A stretch of 64,000 nt of DNA, taken from contig NC_092861.1 in assembly GCF_032062135.1 (NCBI RefSeq), positions 120,281,745 to 120,345,744 of the forward strand. Reading direction: 5' to 3'. Made by a program: the position numbers and the translations under genes. The notes below the pieces were generated by a model. It worked only from the letters and a program-made list of their open reading frames with translations, did no database searches and was not told where the DNA came from. The DNA comes from Pyxicephalus adspersus. Lineage: Eukaryota; Chordata; Amphibia; Anura; Pyxicephalidae. Shown here piece after piece: positions 47,417 to 59,441 of the stretch (the first letter of the stretch is position 1; every line of letters starts with the position of its first letter).

Positions 47417-48067
47417 TGTCACGGTGCCATGGACACTTGGCAGGGATGTGTACGGGGAGTAGAGTCTAAGACACCAGTCTCCATTGTCACCAGTGCACCC
47501 CGCAATGGATGATAGACTTTAGGAGGCGATGCCCAGGTTGTGGCCCCCACACACACAGGGGCTGATAACTGCTGGCGAGATAAAACTAAAGCGTAGTACA
47601 GGAACGTGAGACAGGAGCGTAGTCAGATGGAGCCAAAGGTCAGGGCAGGCAGCAGTCAGGAGTAGTCAGACAGAGCCGGAGTCAGTCCGTATAAGGATCA
47701 GGGAGTGCAGACATGAAACTGAAAGCAGAGACTAGGAGGGCTCCTTGTTCAGGCAACATCCTTTTATACGAGAGGTCATGTGACCAGCAGGTAACAGTAC
47801 CCACCACCAGAGGAAGAGCTGGAACAGAGGCAGGTCAGGGCGTTACACTTCTGCCAGCAGATGTAAGGCATCTGGGGAATATTGTAATCATCTGTGGTAA
47901 GGGGGCAGGTCTCGGGAAGTGACATCAGGATATGACCAGTGGTCAGAGCAGGAAATAAACAATGGATAGGATTTCAGGGCAGTTCTGCTGATGCTGGCTA
48001 CAGAGGAGTGCAAGGTGGGTGAGACAGGAGAAGGAAAAAAACCCTGGTCATGTGGGGATCTGTGTCA
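47417..48067 (-). mobile_element. Solo LTR (probable Ty3/gypsy-type)
   Basis: A 651-bp segment reading, on the minus strand, TGACACAG ... GGTGCC...GTGACA, so it starts TG and ends CA with short inverted ends. It is flanked by a 5-bp direct repeat TAAGC at 47412-47416 and 48068-48072, as expected for LTR elements. A TATAAAAG box lies at 47761-47768 (minus strand), about 300 bp into the LTR. GC content is much higher than the flanks. No primer-binding site, internal genes or second LTR are present, so it is a solo LTR left by recombination. The gypsy assignment is by resemblance of the pyrimidine-rich CTGACT-type interior to frog gypsy LTRs (recall). Confidence 0.7.
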
Positions 48068-48072
48068 TAAGC

Positions 48073-48501
48073 ATTGTACACATGTCAGAATATTCTTGCT
48101 CAAGGCCAATGGTCATGCTCTTCTTGATGCATATAGTGGTCCCCAAACATAGTTCATCAATACACTATGGTGGAAAGCTCAGAAAAGATTCTTCCAGCGA
48201 CAATCATTTAATATCAGACTTACGTCTGTATAGGTCTTAGGTCTCATCTTTCTTTCAGCAGTGACCCTGACTAGCAAACCACACCAGGAGTAACCAGATT
48301 TGCACTTATGGAGACATCAGTAGTCTTTTAGACCTTAGATGCCTCCATGCCTACAGCCCATACAGATCAGACACAGCATTTTTTATCTGCTGCTATTACC
48401 AGAAATCTAACTGCTCAGAACCCTTGGCCAGGATTCAGCAAGAAAAATAGTAGATTTGGCTGTGGTAAAAAATTTACAGCACAGATTAGCTTCTACTTTC
48501 T
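48073..48501. other. Non-coding spacer
   Basis: No feature recognised between the LTR and the next MITE. Confidence 0.4.
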
Positions 48502-48817
48502 CTTAAGCTACGTACACACTTCCAATGGTTTTCGCCTGATAATCGGCTCAGGGCCAATATCGGATGAAAATCTGAAGTGTGTTCGAACGACCGTCCTGGC
48601 CGATCCACGGACGATGAACGACGAACGATCTTAATGCAAGTAAAGGGGGAGAGCGCGCAACGGGGTCCCTCTCCGTCATTTCCCCCTTCCCTCTCCATAG
48701 AAGAGAAGGGTGCTGTATGTACAACACTTGTTCATCCATCGTGCAATATTAGTCATTGGAAAGGATCGTGAAAGATCCTTTCCAGTGACTATAATTGCAA
48801 GTGTGTATGCGGCTTTA
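48502..48817. mobile_element. CpG-bearing MITE, family I
   Basis: Left end CTTAAGCTACGTACACACTT then CCAAT, and the reverse complement of the right end (TAAAGCCGCATACACACTTG then CAAT), pair well. The interior has many CpGs (CGAACGACCG, GACGATGAACGACGAACG). A subterminal hairpin GGAAAGGATC/GATCCTTTCC lies at 48758-48783. The retained CpGs suggest a fairly recent insertion. No target duplication was fixed. Confidence 0.65.
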
Positions 48818-49790
48818 CTTTGTGACGTGCTACCAGGCTTTGTTTTCAATGGATTAATAATGCTTAACTATTAGCTTAATTTAGGACTCTTCTGAGATCA
48901 CTTACAATTCATTGCAGATGCACTGGATCTACAGTTGATCTACCTTTGATTTGCATTTTTCCATTCAACCGTTTTAAAGTAAGCAAAAGCTAATTGACAA
49001 CACCCCGAACAAATGTTGATGCCTGAGGCATTTCCAAACTGAGGAAATGCTTCTTCTTTGTCAAAGTTTCCTGCAACTCAAAGAACAGATTTTAAAAAAA
49101 GTTTAAGATTCAGCGTTTTTGTAATATTATGGTATTAATGTGTATTGGTACATGTCAGATAGTAATTTATGCAAATATGTACAGTTATTTAACATTGCAG
49201 TTGTATATGTCATTAATTGTAGAAATACAAATTAATGAGCTGTACATACATTTTTTCATTTGTAGGCTTTACACGCACAAACACAAGTCCGAGTATAATG
49301 TGCATATGTAAGCTCATCAACCACTGCCATAGTCTGATGAGTTCTTTTAAATTACAACATAAATTTAGCTCCTGATAAGCAAAGACTAATACACTGTAAT
49401 ATACTTGTTTAGGGTTATTAACATCCATATGGCTTTTATAAACAGTCAACATTCCTATTTAAAAAGCTTAATACCAATAACTTCTAATCAGAAGTAGGCA
49501 GGGGTATTAGACTATACAATGGTGATATTCTATCTTCTCTGATAAAAAAAACGGGTGCTTGATCTAAAAAGTTAATTCAAAGCATCAAGGAAAAGTATTA
49601 ACAATATTGAAATGAATAATGCAGTGCTGTCTCATAAAGTGTCATGCAATAAAAGAGGATTATGTGACTGATAGAGATAAATATAACTTCCGGATAGATG
49701 AATAAAATCTCTGCAATAATGTTGTGATTAACATATTTATCATTGCACCCTTCCTGCACTTAAATACTAAGTATATTCAAGGCAAAGTGA
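48818..49790. other. AT-rich non-coding DNA
   Basis: No feature recognised. Confidence 0.45.
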
Positions 49791-49794
49791 TAAA

Positions 49795-50010
49795 AATTGA
49801 TATTTGTGGAAGACAGCTGATGGAATCCATCTTGCATGTAACAGGTGAATCCCTGGCCTTTGTTATCTGTTCCTAATGTTGCCATGGGCATATTTTTGGT
49901 TATATTTACTTGCTAAAATATTGATATAGAAGTGCATAATCTGAGTTTTTCCTGCTTTTTGGTGGAAAATAATTTGGTGTTATTTTATCGCAGGCAGTGT
50001 GTTAGTCGTA
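49795..50010. promoter_or_regulatory. Candidate conserved enhancer-like block
   Basis: Unique, balanced sequence with CAGCTG (49814-49819), CAGGTG (49842-49847) and a SOX-like CCTTTGTTATC (49857-49867) within 55 bp. No repeat likeness. Function is inferred only from motif grouping. Confidence 0.25.
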
Positions 50011-50080
50011 GAATAACTCTTGCCTTTTAAGATAAATAAGTGGTTCTGCCTTTACTAATTAACTGATCATTTTTTAAAGA

Positions 50081-50236
50081 TTAGAGGTTAATTTATATTG
50101 CAGTGAATCTGACATTCAGCAACATTCTTTGCTGGAGAATCAATCACTGTCATTGAAAAAACGTGGGCCGAGGGGATTCTGCACCAGAGTTGTTGATGAT
50201 TGCCTAATGCACTGCATTACAAATTGACCCCTAAAG
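50081..50236. mobile_element. Palindromic MITE, family D (copy 3)
   Basis: The 25-bp ends (TTAGAGGTTAATTTATATTG... and its mirror at 50212-50236) match at 21 of 25. The centre reads CAATCACTGTCATTGAAAAA, as in copies 1 and 2. This copy shows the family's termini best. Confidence 0.7.
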
Positions 50237-50994
50237 TTATATAAGAGAAAAGTATTTAAATTAGGTTAAAAAATGAGAATCTGAATAAAGTACTGAAAAT
50301 AGATATTTGGAAAAATCTATTCCTTAAGATGGAACAGATCATTGCTGCACTGACTTTGGAATAATTGTCACTTGTAGTTGCATGTTTTCTATATAGCTTA
50401 AAAAACATTTAAAAAAGAAAACCTTGCTTGCAGGATTTTGTTTTTTTTTGGCAACCATTTTTTGTAAACTTGCTGAAACAGAAAAGCTTATACTCAAAGT
50501 GTTTGAAGTTTGCATTTTACAGGAAATTAGTTTTTTAGATCTAGTCACATATAAGCACAGGAATTGAAACCATATGTTTCCATAGGACCATTTAAGTAGC
50601 GATATTAGGCATGGATTTGCATGGTGTTACAATGGAATTAGCAGATCAAATCACAGTGGTTAGGCCCATCCTGACCTGCTTTCAGTTTGGGCCTTAATAT
50701 ATGGACAGGGATTATATGAAGTACAGAGTGCAGGGAAAGTAGTTTGGAACCTTTTAATATACATTAGAATATGTTACTGTCAGCAAAATGATGTGTATGT
50801 GGTTGTGTAAATCCCTTGATAACCTTGCCCCTTAAGGCCACTGCTTATGTTGGCTATCCAATAATTCATCCCTGTTTGTTTCAGGTCACAAGTCATTAGA
50901 TCAACATGACAGTACAACTACTAGGATTTAAAAAAAACTAGGAAATCAGATGTGACAGCCAACAGATTTTCTTGGTAGATTTCTCCCAAGATTT

Positions 50995-50998
<4 letters not shown>
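50237..50998. other. AT-rich non-coding DNA
   Basis: No feature recognised. Confidence 0.45.

Positions 50999-51031
<33 letters not shown>
50999..51031. repeat. (TA)n microsatellite
   Basis: About 16 uninterrupted TA dinucleotides. Confidence 0.9.
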
Positions 51032-51035
<4 letters not shown>

Positions 51036-52057
51036 TTTTTTAAATGAATGAAATTAAAATAACTTCCCCTGTAGGGTACAGGCTGCAGTATAGTAATTTC
51101 ATACCTAAAGCTCTCCAGTCTGCAATTTTAGCTACAAAATGGCAACTATCCTATTATTAAACGTATAGTTTCACTCTGAAGGTGCACCCAGTTCCACAGT
51201 TTTCCACTCCACCAACTTCTAGCTGTTTTTGTTTGAAAAAGTTTTTTAAGACTCTCCTTTACTAGACCCCTTTGTCAAGCAACCATGTGAAGCACCAGCT
51301 TAGTATTGGAGACTGATGATGGCTTGCTGCTCATCATGAAGCTAATCTATTTGGTTCCCACCCTTTACATTGCCATGTCATGTCACAGCTGCTATGTGTA
51401 GAAGAATCTTTGACCAGCCTTTTATTCAGCAAGTAAGCACTGTAGGTCCCCAGAAAACAGCCAGAAGAATGAAGGATTAGGATGCGGTCTGACACATGAC
51501 TGCAGCTTTAGGTAATAGAGTAGGGCTTTTGGGATAAAAAAAATATTGATTTCCTATAGGTGAATCCAGTGGTTTTTTTGTTAAGCTTTGATGTATGCAG
51601 CACATTTAGTTCTATGAGTACTTTTGCACTGATTTATTAATGGAAACTGGGGTTGTTTTTTTTTCCAGACTTGCCATTGTTTAGACTTCCTAATACGTTT
51701 GTTAAGGGTGTATAATTGAACAACTTTTTTATGAGCTGGTAGTCCACAGGCTGCCCAGCATGAAAAATGCATTACTCTTTTTCTTTTTTAATCATTAGAA
51801 GTTTATAATTATTTCATCAATGTAGATATGATATGCAGGATTTATAAGTACTGGGGATTTCTCTGAGGATTGCAAAGCATAACTAAAGCCAAAGCACTCA
51901 ATGTCACTGCCACAAGGCCCTGGAGCTCCATAAGTCCAGCATTCACTTATAAAATTTATACATATTAACTACCTCTAGACTACAGTATGCAGGTTTCTTA
52001 TTGTTCTCTGGTATTTCATGATGTATTCTGTTGTTTTAGCTCTGCAAATGTCCAAGT
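51032..52057. other. AT-rich non-coding DNA
   Basis: No feature recognised. Confidence 0.45.
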
Positions 52058-52337
52058 CAGTGTTTCCTAACCAGGGTTCTGTGAAACCTTAGGGTCCCCT
52101 CCCAGGGGTTCCTTGACAAGTGAGCAGTTTGTGACTCTCAGGTCAGTTTAGGTGACACCAATATCTTTTTGGCTATCTGTAAGGGTGATATTCTTCCCAC
52201 TGATTAGCAATGTAAGAGGCAATTTCTACTAGCCACCAATGTACTATGAGCTGTGGTTATAGTAAATATAGAAGAGGTTCCATGAGACCTGAAAGGTATT
52301 TCAATGGTTCCCCATAAAAAGGTGGAGAAAGGCTAAG
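52058..52337 (+). mobile_element. hAT family B copy
   Basis: Starts CAGTGTTTCCTAACCAGGGT then TCTGTG, carries GGCTATCTGTAAGG, CCCACTGATTAGCAATGTAA and GCCACCAATGTACTATGAGC, and ends GGTGGAGAAAGGCT. Nearly full length. The flanks GTCCAAGT and GGCTAAGT agree at only 6 of 8, so the target duplication is unproven. Confidence 0.75.
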
Positions 52338-53627
52338 TGGTGAAATAGAAATTCAATCCTTTCTCTCTTGCAATCTGTTTATATATGTTCACAAACATGA
52401 TGCCCCAGTTAGTGATATGTTTATAAATGCCCACCAGCAACTGACACTTGCTTAAATGATTGTATCATAAATTAGATTGGTTCTGGTTATATGATTGCTT
52501 ATTTTATCATAGTGATAACCTCCAATTTGAAGGTTTCATTTAAAAGAAAAAGTCTCTAATTTCTTTTGAATTCTCTATAATCTGTTGCTTTCATTCTGCA
52601 AGCTTCTCACCATGTCATCCTTGGGAAGAATGCAGAAAATTGGGGACTGAGGAAAGAATATTTTCTCTTTTTTCTATATTATCTTTTTCATATATATACA
52701 GTGTATAGTACTCTTTTGGAACAACATGTTATCAACTTTAGAATTTTGAAAATTGTAATTAAATAGCATTTATTTTCAGAAAAAAGATATATATATAATA
52801 TTATGTAATGATTTCTCAAGAAGGTTGATATTTATTTTATACCTAGATGAGATCCTTAAAGGATTACCTTTTAGGAATTTCTGTGTAAGACAGTATCAGC
52901 TGGTGTAATAGGGATATGTAATATAAGGTAAAAGCATTTGAGTTGCAAAATTTGTTTCTACTATACTATTTCTTTGGCATGATACTGCTGTCACCAAACC
53001 CTACAATATTTCAGTGTGTAGTTTTTAGAACCCCAGAATCCCATTTTGTCTGCACATGACCTTATTGTAGAATGAGGACAGCTAGAAGCTATTTTTATTG
53101 ATTTAGAAAGATATACACTTGTGAGAGATGTTCTGTTAGCACAAAAAAAGGTCTTCCTAAAATGGCTTTTATGGAAAAATTACATTCTTCTAATAGAAGA
53201 GGCTCAATTCATTTTAAAGCTATTGAACTCACTCCAGAAAAACACTGGAATGTAATAAAAAAAGCAGACATGGCTTACATTTCTTTACTTGCAGTTTAGC
53301 TGGACTTCCTGTGGTTTAAAATAAGGAATTTATGTGTTTCTAATATCAGAGCTCCAAGCTTTTTCATGATAATGAAACTGTATACATGTATAGAATATTT
53401 TATGTCCCTGTTATGTGCATTGGCAAGCTTCTTGTATACAAAATATTATCTCTGGTGTTTATATTAAAAGTGCAATTTCCTAATCCCAGCACCAATTTGT
53501 GTAAGCACCTATATATTAATACACAAAATGTTTTTTAAAAGCTCATCAAGTAGGCCTATAGCTAAAATGTTAAATAAAACTATGTGTGTATTGCTGGGAT
53601 GGATTGATAACACATAAAACTAAAACT
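52338..53627. other. AT-rich non-coding DNA
   Basis: No feature recognised. Confidence 0.45.
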
Positions 53628-53646
53628 AAAAAAAAAAAAAAAAAAA
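53628..53646. repeat. Poly(A) run of 19
   Basis: Uninterrupted A tract. No retroposon body was recognised before it. Confidence 0.85.
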
Positions 53647-53794
53647 GTAATTTCTTCTCTAAAAAAATGTTCTGTATATATGCATATCTTTGAGAAAAGC
53701 TCCAGATTCTTGCTACACTGATATCCTGTAATTAAGCGACAACAGTTCCCCCTTCACCTTAATTCCTGCTGATTGCATCCTTTGGGTCCTATAA

Positions 53795-54170
53795 TAATAC
53801 ATCCAACAAAACCTCATACTTCATCTGATAAAACCTAATACATTCAACAAAGCTCATCATACGCAAAATCTTATAACAAACAAAGCATCAGCTGCAAAAA
53901 CATTGCAGCAACGGGTCAAAATATATACAACAAAATCCCATTATATATCCAATGTAAATGTATACACGCAGCTTAGCCTCATCATACCTATAATAAAACC
54001 TCATCATATATCCAATAAAACCTCATTAGTCATCCAACAAAATCTCATTGCACATATGTCAAAACCTCATCCAACTGCACACCCAACTAAAGATTAACAT
54101 ACAGTACATTGTACAAAGCCTTATAATATCAATATCAACACATAAAATCAAGCAAAACCTTGTCATACGT
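53795..54170. repeat. Degenerate minisatellite, units of about 20-23 bp
   Basis: The word ATCCAACAAAACCTCAT with a short variable tail recurs with drift: 53801, about 53822 (ATCTGATAAAACCTAAT), about 53842, 53925, 53990, 54010 (ATCCAATAAAACCTCAT), 54032 (ATCCAACAAAATCTCAT), 54056 and weaker units beyond. The 64-codon frame across it repeats on a step of about seven residues and is a product of the array, not a gene. Confidence 0.75.
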
Positions 54171-54482
54171 TAAAACAGTAATATTCATGACGATGCTTCA
54201 TGTTGATACCTTCACTTCCTATACAGGTCATGCCTATTAGCAATGACGCACTGCAATGCATTTCATACCAATATGTATCAAGAACACGATTTTTTAAATA
54301 ACTTACCACTTACAAAGTTTCTTCCAGTGGCAGTTGGAAAGAATAATATTAGCTATAAATTTACATATTGTAAGCACCAGTTGGATTCAGGTCTGAGATG
54401 TATGTCCATAAAGCTGTGCAAGTCCTTACTTTTTACTTTTTCTGCTCAGGGTGTCTGACATGCAATGGCCCAGAAGATGATC
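54171..54482. other. Non-coding spacer
   Basis: Unique-looking sequence up to the hAT insertion, with no gene recognised. Confidence 0.4.
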
Positions 54483-54490
54483 TCTTACAT

Positions 54491-55018
54491 CAGGGCTCAG
54501 CAAACTTTTTGGACTACTAGGCCATTTCAGGAGGTCAAGAAGGCACACTAGGCCAGAAGAAACTAGGCCAGAAGGTGTCCAAGGAAAGATTTTTTCAAAC
54601 CGTGACTGCAAGCGAGCAGCCTCAGTCTTACGCTCATCCATGGGGTAGTCTTTGTATGTGTGCGTGCTTGGCATTAAAATGCCCCTTGAGATTCGACCGC
54701 TTGAAAGTGCCGTTGGTGTCACCAAACACAGGCCTTTGTTGCCACTTTGGATGAAGAATAATTTGTCAGTCCATTTGGGGTTGAAGACACAACTTTCGAG
54801 GTCAACCTTCCGGAGACTGGTAGCTGCGCGTTACTTCTGCTCTTTAGGCATAGTAATTGGGGTACTGTGCGGGAATTCCATGATATCACAGGAACTGGCG
54901 ATAACGGGACAATTCAATTAGGCTGGATCCAACAGTAAATAACTAGGGGGGCATTAGGCCAGACTGGAATACTGGCTAGGACGTATCCGGCCTAAAGGCC
55001 AGAGTTTGCCTACCTCTG
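54491..55018 (+). mobile_element. Charlie-like non-autonomous hAT element
   Basis: The 528-bp element begins CAGGGCTCAGCAAACTTTTT and ends AGTTTGCCTACCTCTG, whose reverse complement CAGAGGTAGGCAAACT matches the start at 12 of 16. A perfect 8-bp target duplication TCTTACAT lies at 54483-54490 and 55019-55026. Termini of the CAGGGGTCGGCAAACT type are known from hAT-Charlie elements. The interior has higher GC and CpG (GACCGCTTGAAAGTGCCGTT) with frames of 89 and 99 codons. No recognisable transposase motif was seen, so it is treated as an internally deleted, non-autonomous copy. Confidence 0.85.
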
Positions 55019-55026
55019 TCTTACAT

Positions 55027-56384
55027 GAATGACATAAGGTCTGGGTCCTACATTGACAGTCAGAGATGTTCCACTTGCTACAGGCATAAAATGTTACCAT
55101 ACCGCCATGTATTGCTGTGCCATGTGTATACTTCTGTATACTGATTTAGCTGATAAGATTCCTCATTACTAATTTGTTTGCCCTGAAGAGTTGTCTGACC
55201 AACTTCCATTTACAGCAATGTTGGTTTTAGCACCTTGGTCACTCACACTCCTTCAGCTTATCTGCTTAAAGCATGGTGCTTGAAATGCAGGGGACATAAA
55301 TTTAGGCTTTTTATCTTTACGCAATCATTTTGCTTCTGACTACAATAGAGAAAAAATGTTTAGACATTAACCTTTTTCTGCTGACATTTACAGCTTGAAG
55401 AAAAGTAATTTGCAAAGAAATTAGGTATTTTAGGGCCTGAACCTACAACCCTTAATGACAAACATAATAATGCAGACAGTTTTCCTTTAAGTATGTAACA
55501 GTTGTCCACAGGTAATAGAAGAGGTTGTATCTTCAGTCAGGTGAGCTTCCAATGAACTGAGTACTGCTGGAGCTCTGAAAAAGAGCTGAAGAGAACAAAT
55601 AGGCTGCTTTTTCATTTACTTTGCCCAGCACAACCTTTTCATTCTACTCTTTCCATCATGTTATTGTACATATTGAGTTTATTTTATAAAGTATAACAAT
55701 GAATAGTTTTGGCCTAAAATATGCTATAGTGCTAATCTTCAGCTACAGTGGCTGGTTTGGGAGGGAGCCAACAGAAAGGTGCACCTTGATTCCTGCATGA
55801 GACTTAAACAATATTATCTTCTTTTATTCGCTATACAGTTTGGCTCGAAATTATGAGAAGGGGGTTGGGAGAACTAGCAATGGAGTTTAATTTGTTAATC
55901 AAAGAGTTTAAAGATTATGTGGCAGTTACACGTTTCTTAAATTGTGTTGCACTCCATTTTGTACAGATCTCATTTTATTATCTTCAGGGTGCTAAAAACA
56001 AAGTCAGAAAATGTATCCATGATGAATCAATTCAGGGATGATGGATAAAATGAGCTAATATGTTTTAGGGCTTGTAAGCACATCTTATGGTTTAAAACTC
56101 AAAGTCAGAACAATCAAATCATAAAATCACAAATGCTGATTCCATAAATTTAATAAAAAATTATTAAAATCCAGAAAATAAGAGCCCTGAAAAGATCCCT
56201 GCAACCCCTGAAATGTGTTGGCTTCTTTTAACCTTTGTTGATTCATTTAGAAAATGATCTTTCCGAATTTATTTCTGGCTCCTTTCCGAACACATCAAAA
56301 TTCTTAGGTTTGATTTGAACATGTGTCAGTTTTGCTGCTGAAATTCAGAGCAGGAGAGCTTCCATAAGCCAGGCCCTGAGTGTT
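55027..56384. other. AT-rich non-coding DNA
   Basis: No feature recognised. Confidence 0.45.
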
Positions 56385-56553
56385 TATTATTTTTATTATT
56401 ATTAATAATAATAATAAACAGGATTTTTATAGCACCAACATATCATACAGCGCTGTACATTAAATATTGGATCCAAATGACAGACAGATAATGACAGTGA
56501 CACAAAAAGAGGAGAGGACCCTGCCCAGAAGAGCTTACAATCTAGGAGGTAAG
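56385..56553 (-). mobile_element. L2-like retroposon 3' end
   Basis: On the minus strand: CTAGATTGTAAGCTCTTCTG then GGCAGGGTCCTCTCC, TGTGTCACTGTCATTATCTG, ATGTACAGCGCTGTATGATA and TGTTGGTGCTATAAAAATCC, ending in AAT triplets. This is the best copy of the family in the window (others at 25165 and 36838). Only the 3' part, without protein coding, is present. Confidence 0.75.
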
Positions 56554-56924
56554 GGTTCACCATATTCCCCTGAATTGACCAAGTTTGAATCCTATTGAAG
56601 TCAATAGTGGAAAATTCTGGTTGGCTGTTTTGCATCCAAATAAATAAAAATACATTCTTTGACGGAAAACACAGGTATTTCAATTTTTTTACTAAAGTGT
56701 GTATTTTTATGAAAAACATAATAACTGGTAAAAAATTCAAATGCCTAAGTTAAAACAAAAAGCACAAAAAGACATTTGTAAAACACATATCGAGATATAC
56801 ACCTCTCTATCATCTAGCACTCAATCTGCCAATTACGCTGTTTAGCATTCTGTGTTACAATGTACAGTTATTTTATCTGGGACAAAACACCATCTGGGAA
56901 GGAATGACATAAATAATCTACTGT
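56554..56924. other. AT-rich non-coding DNA
   Basis: No gene recognised. The 112-codon minus-strand frame at 56402-56740 overlaps the retroposon tail and is not gene-like. Confidence 0.4.
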
Positions 56925-57185
56925 CTAAACACCGAGAGCTTGCTCTCTGATGGTGATAGTGTTTTGTAGGAAATGGAGAATATAATTAGAAGTGATTACT
57001 TCCATAAGCTCAAAGCTAAACACATGGCGATCTTCGTGTATATTCCTAATAATCAGGTTGTGTCTCGCATACACATCCCACTCTCTAGAATGAGCTAAAT
57101 GTAAATGAATCACCTGTCCTCTGTTTACCTCTGAACGTCTGTTCCCAATAATTAGCCAGATATTTAGAGTATAAAGGTTTAGCAA
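56925..57185. promoter_or_regulatory. Candidate conserved non-coding element
   Basis: A unique block with retained CpGs (GGCGATCTTCG, TCTCGCAT, GAACGTCT) and grouped motifs: E-box CACCTG (57111-57116), forkhead TGTTTAC (57122-57128) and homeodomain TAATTA (57149-57154). An 86-codon minus-strand frame spans it but shows no family and no splice signals. Developmental enhancers often look like this; direct evidence would need cross-species alignment. Confidence 0.3.
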
Positions 57186-59369
57186 TTAATACAGTTTAAA
57201 ATGGACAAAACATGTCCAGCTCATTCTGAATATTGTTTCTGAAATATATATGTGGTGGTGATGCAGGACCTCAGTAGCTCTGCCCAGGCAGCACTAGGAG
57301 TACTTCCTATACTGAAGCTACCATTTTTATGGTCCATTTACTGTAGATCTTTACTTTGAGACAATGCAAGAAAAACATGCATTGTTGTGTTACAATGCCA
57401 TTCAACCCACCTAGATTGTAGCATGCGGCATTTTATAGCAATACATGGTAGTGCTGCCCTCCTCTCTGATTACACCACCTGGTATGCACTTAGCACCACA
57501 GCAGCCATGATGAGAGACCACCCTTAAGGCTGGATTTATATTATATCTATTGCATTTAGCTCATGTTCATGAGCCATGTAAATGTTCTTAGGTTAGCATG
57601 CACTGACATCTGCTTTTTAATGTATTGCTTTGCCTGTTCCTCTTTTTTATTGTATAAAGAAATTACTGTAAAACCGTAATCATATACAGTTGTATTTCAG
57701 ATGTGTTTATACTGTCCAGAGATCCACTTTAAAATGACACAAATGTCAATTATAGGTTGGGTCCTCTGTCACCTTTGGCTATGGAAAGCAACACCTTTTA
57801 TTTTTTAAACCCCCATACTTTAGATTTTTAATTAACTCAAAACCTGAATTCCCCAGACCTAAAACTGTGTTTTGTAACATATGTAAAATGTATATGTTAA
57901 AAAATTCCACAGTTTGGCAGGATTTCAGATACTTGAAATTCCTGCATTTTGTCAGTTTTCCATTGCCGTCCTCCACCTTACAGCTTCCCAGCATGTTGTA
58001 AGATGTTTTGATATATGTCATCATGGATCATGTCAAAAACTAGATAATGTAAATAGGACCTGAAAAACCTCAAAATCGTATGACTCCAATTATTTTACAT
58101 TCTGAGATAATTTTCCACATAATTCTTTTCTATGGTAAACTACCTGGTTGTCTCATATTTCCATTAGCCTTAGCTCCTATGCTGATTTACACCACAGGTA
58201 GTGTTTTGTGTTCACTGATCACTTTATATTTAGCTCCGTTCACTACTGATAGTGTTGATAAGTCACTATGAGAAGTGCGGTTTTGTTGTGGTTTATATGG
58301 ATGCAATCCAATATTATTTATGCATCTGTGATTCAAATCGGGTACACATCATTGCAACATTTCATCCACATTTTAAATACTAAATGCTCATTGGTAATTT
58401 ATTGAAACTATAAAGTCAATCTACTTGGCACATGATGGCCATGGCACCTAACACTACAGAACTGAATGTTCAAACATACCTGGTTTTCCATCATGCCTTG
58501 TTGTCAAGGAATAATGTCAAGGCTGGCAAAATCCAAACTGGCTGATCTGCTATCTCAAAAATAATTGAGGAGTACTAATGTCTGATGGATCTTAGCTGGC
58601 TGTACTGTGCAATGTTCATGTTATGTCTGTGCTCAATTTAAAACACCCCGCGTTCTCATGCTGGTTGAACATATTTTAAAGCCCAAGTGAACGCTTAGTT
58701 TAAATCAGCTAAACTCATTCCAGGTGAAGAAAAACAAAAGTTTTGCAAATTCTTAAAGTATGGATTCATTAGAAAATAGCCACATCTGTTGAAAAGACCG
58801 TCCCCTACCAGCATACTATAGGGAAGGATTCTTGCTCTCTGTGTAAAAGCACTGATTTATACTGACAGCATGTCAGTTAGCAGGGTCGTGCATTTTGCTT
58901 ATTGCAGGACTATATGCAGACCTTAAAAACTTATTAACAACTCTACTATATTGCTAAAATATGCATCATTGTTTCTTTCTTTATTTTTTTCTGCTTTAAA
59001 GAAATATGTGACGTGTAATGCTCAACGGGTCTAATTAGCGCTTTTAGCATGCATCATGCAGTGTTATAGGCATTAGTACAGAAGCTGGAAACTCTGCAGT
59101 AAGTTGGTCTCAAGCATGCACCAGTGCAAAAGCAACAAGTAGTCTGTGCATCCTGGGTTGACAACACTGCTCTAGCAGAGGCATAGATTTTGTGATCGTT
59201 GTCATGTGGGGACATGTACTTTGGCAGAATCAATGGGTAAAAGAAAAAGGGGTGCAAAATGCCTATAAAGGTAAAACAACATCTCCAATAGATTAAATAA
59301 AGGGTATCTATCTATATATATATAATTGGTAATCATCTGATTATAAGGAACACCGATTCCTAATGTCCT
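57186..59369. other. AT-rich non-coding DNA
   Basis: No feature recognised. A more mixed stretch at 58640-58920 could be an old MITE or unique DNA. Confidence 0.4.
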
Positions 59370-59383
59370 TAGATAGATAGACC

Positions 59384-59439
<56 letters not shown>
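59370..59439. repeat. (GATA)n microsatellite
   Basis: About 17 GATA units, with one GACC interruption near the left end. Confidence 0.95.

Positions 59440-59441
<2 letters not shown>

Noticed and set aside
47417..47847. LTR ending at 47847 (TGTAACGCC on the minus strand)
   Set aside because: No 5-bp target duplication fits this end, whereas 48067 gives an exact TAAGC match.
48347..48771. Several overlapping frames of 60-95 codons
   Set aside because: They fall mostly within the CpG-bearing MITE at 48502-48817, whose lower stop frequency keeps frames open.
52050..52339. 8-bp target duplication for the family B copy at 52058
   Set aside because: Flanks agree at only 6 of 8 and would require loss of the terminal bases.
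53903..54097. 64-codon frame with repeating residues
   Set aside because: It is the translation of the degenerate minisatellite of 20-23 bp units.
54426..54921. 99- and 89-codon frames as host genes
   Set aside because: They lie largely inside the hAT element at 54491-55018 and share its boundaries, so they are transposon sequence.
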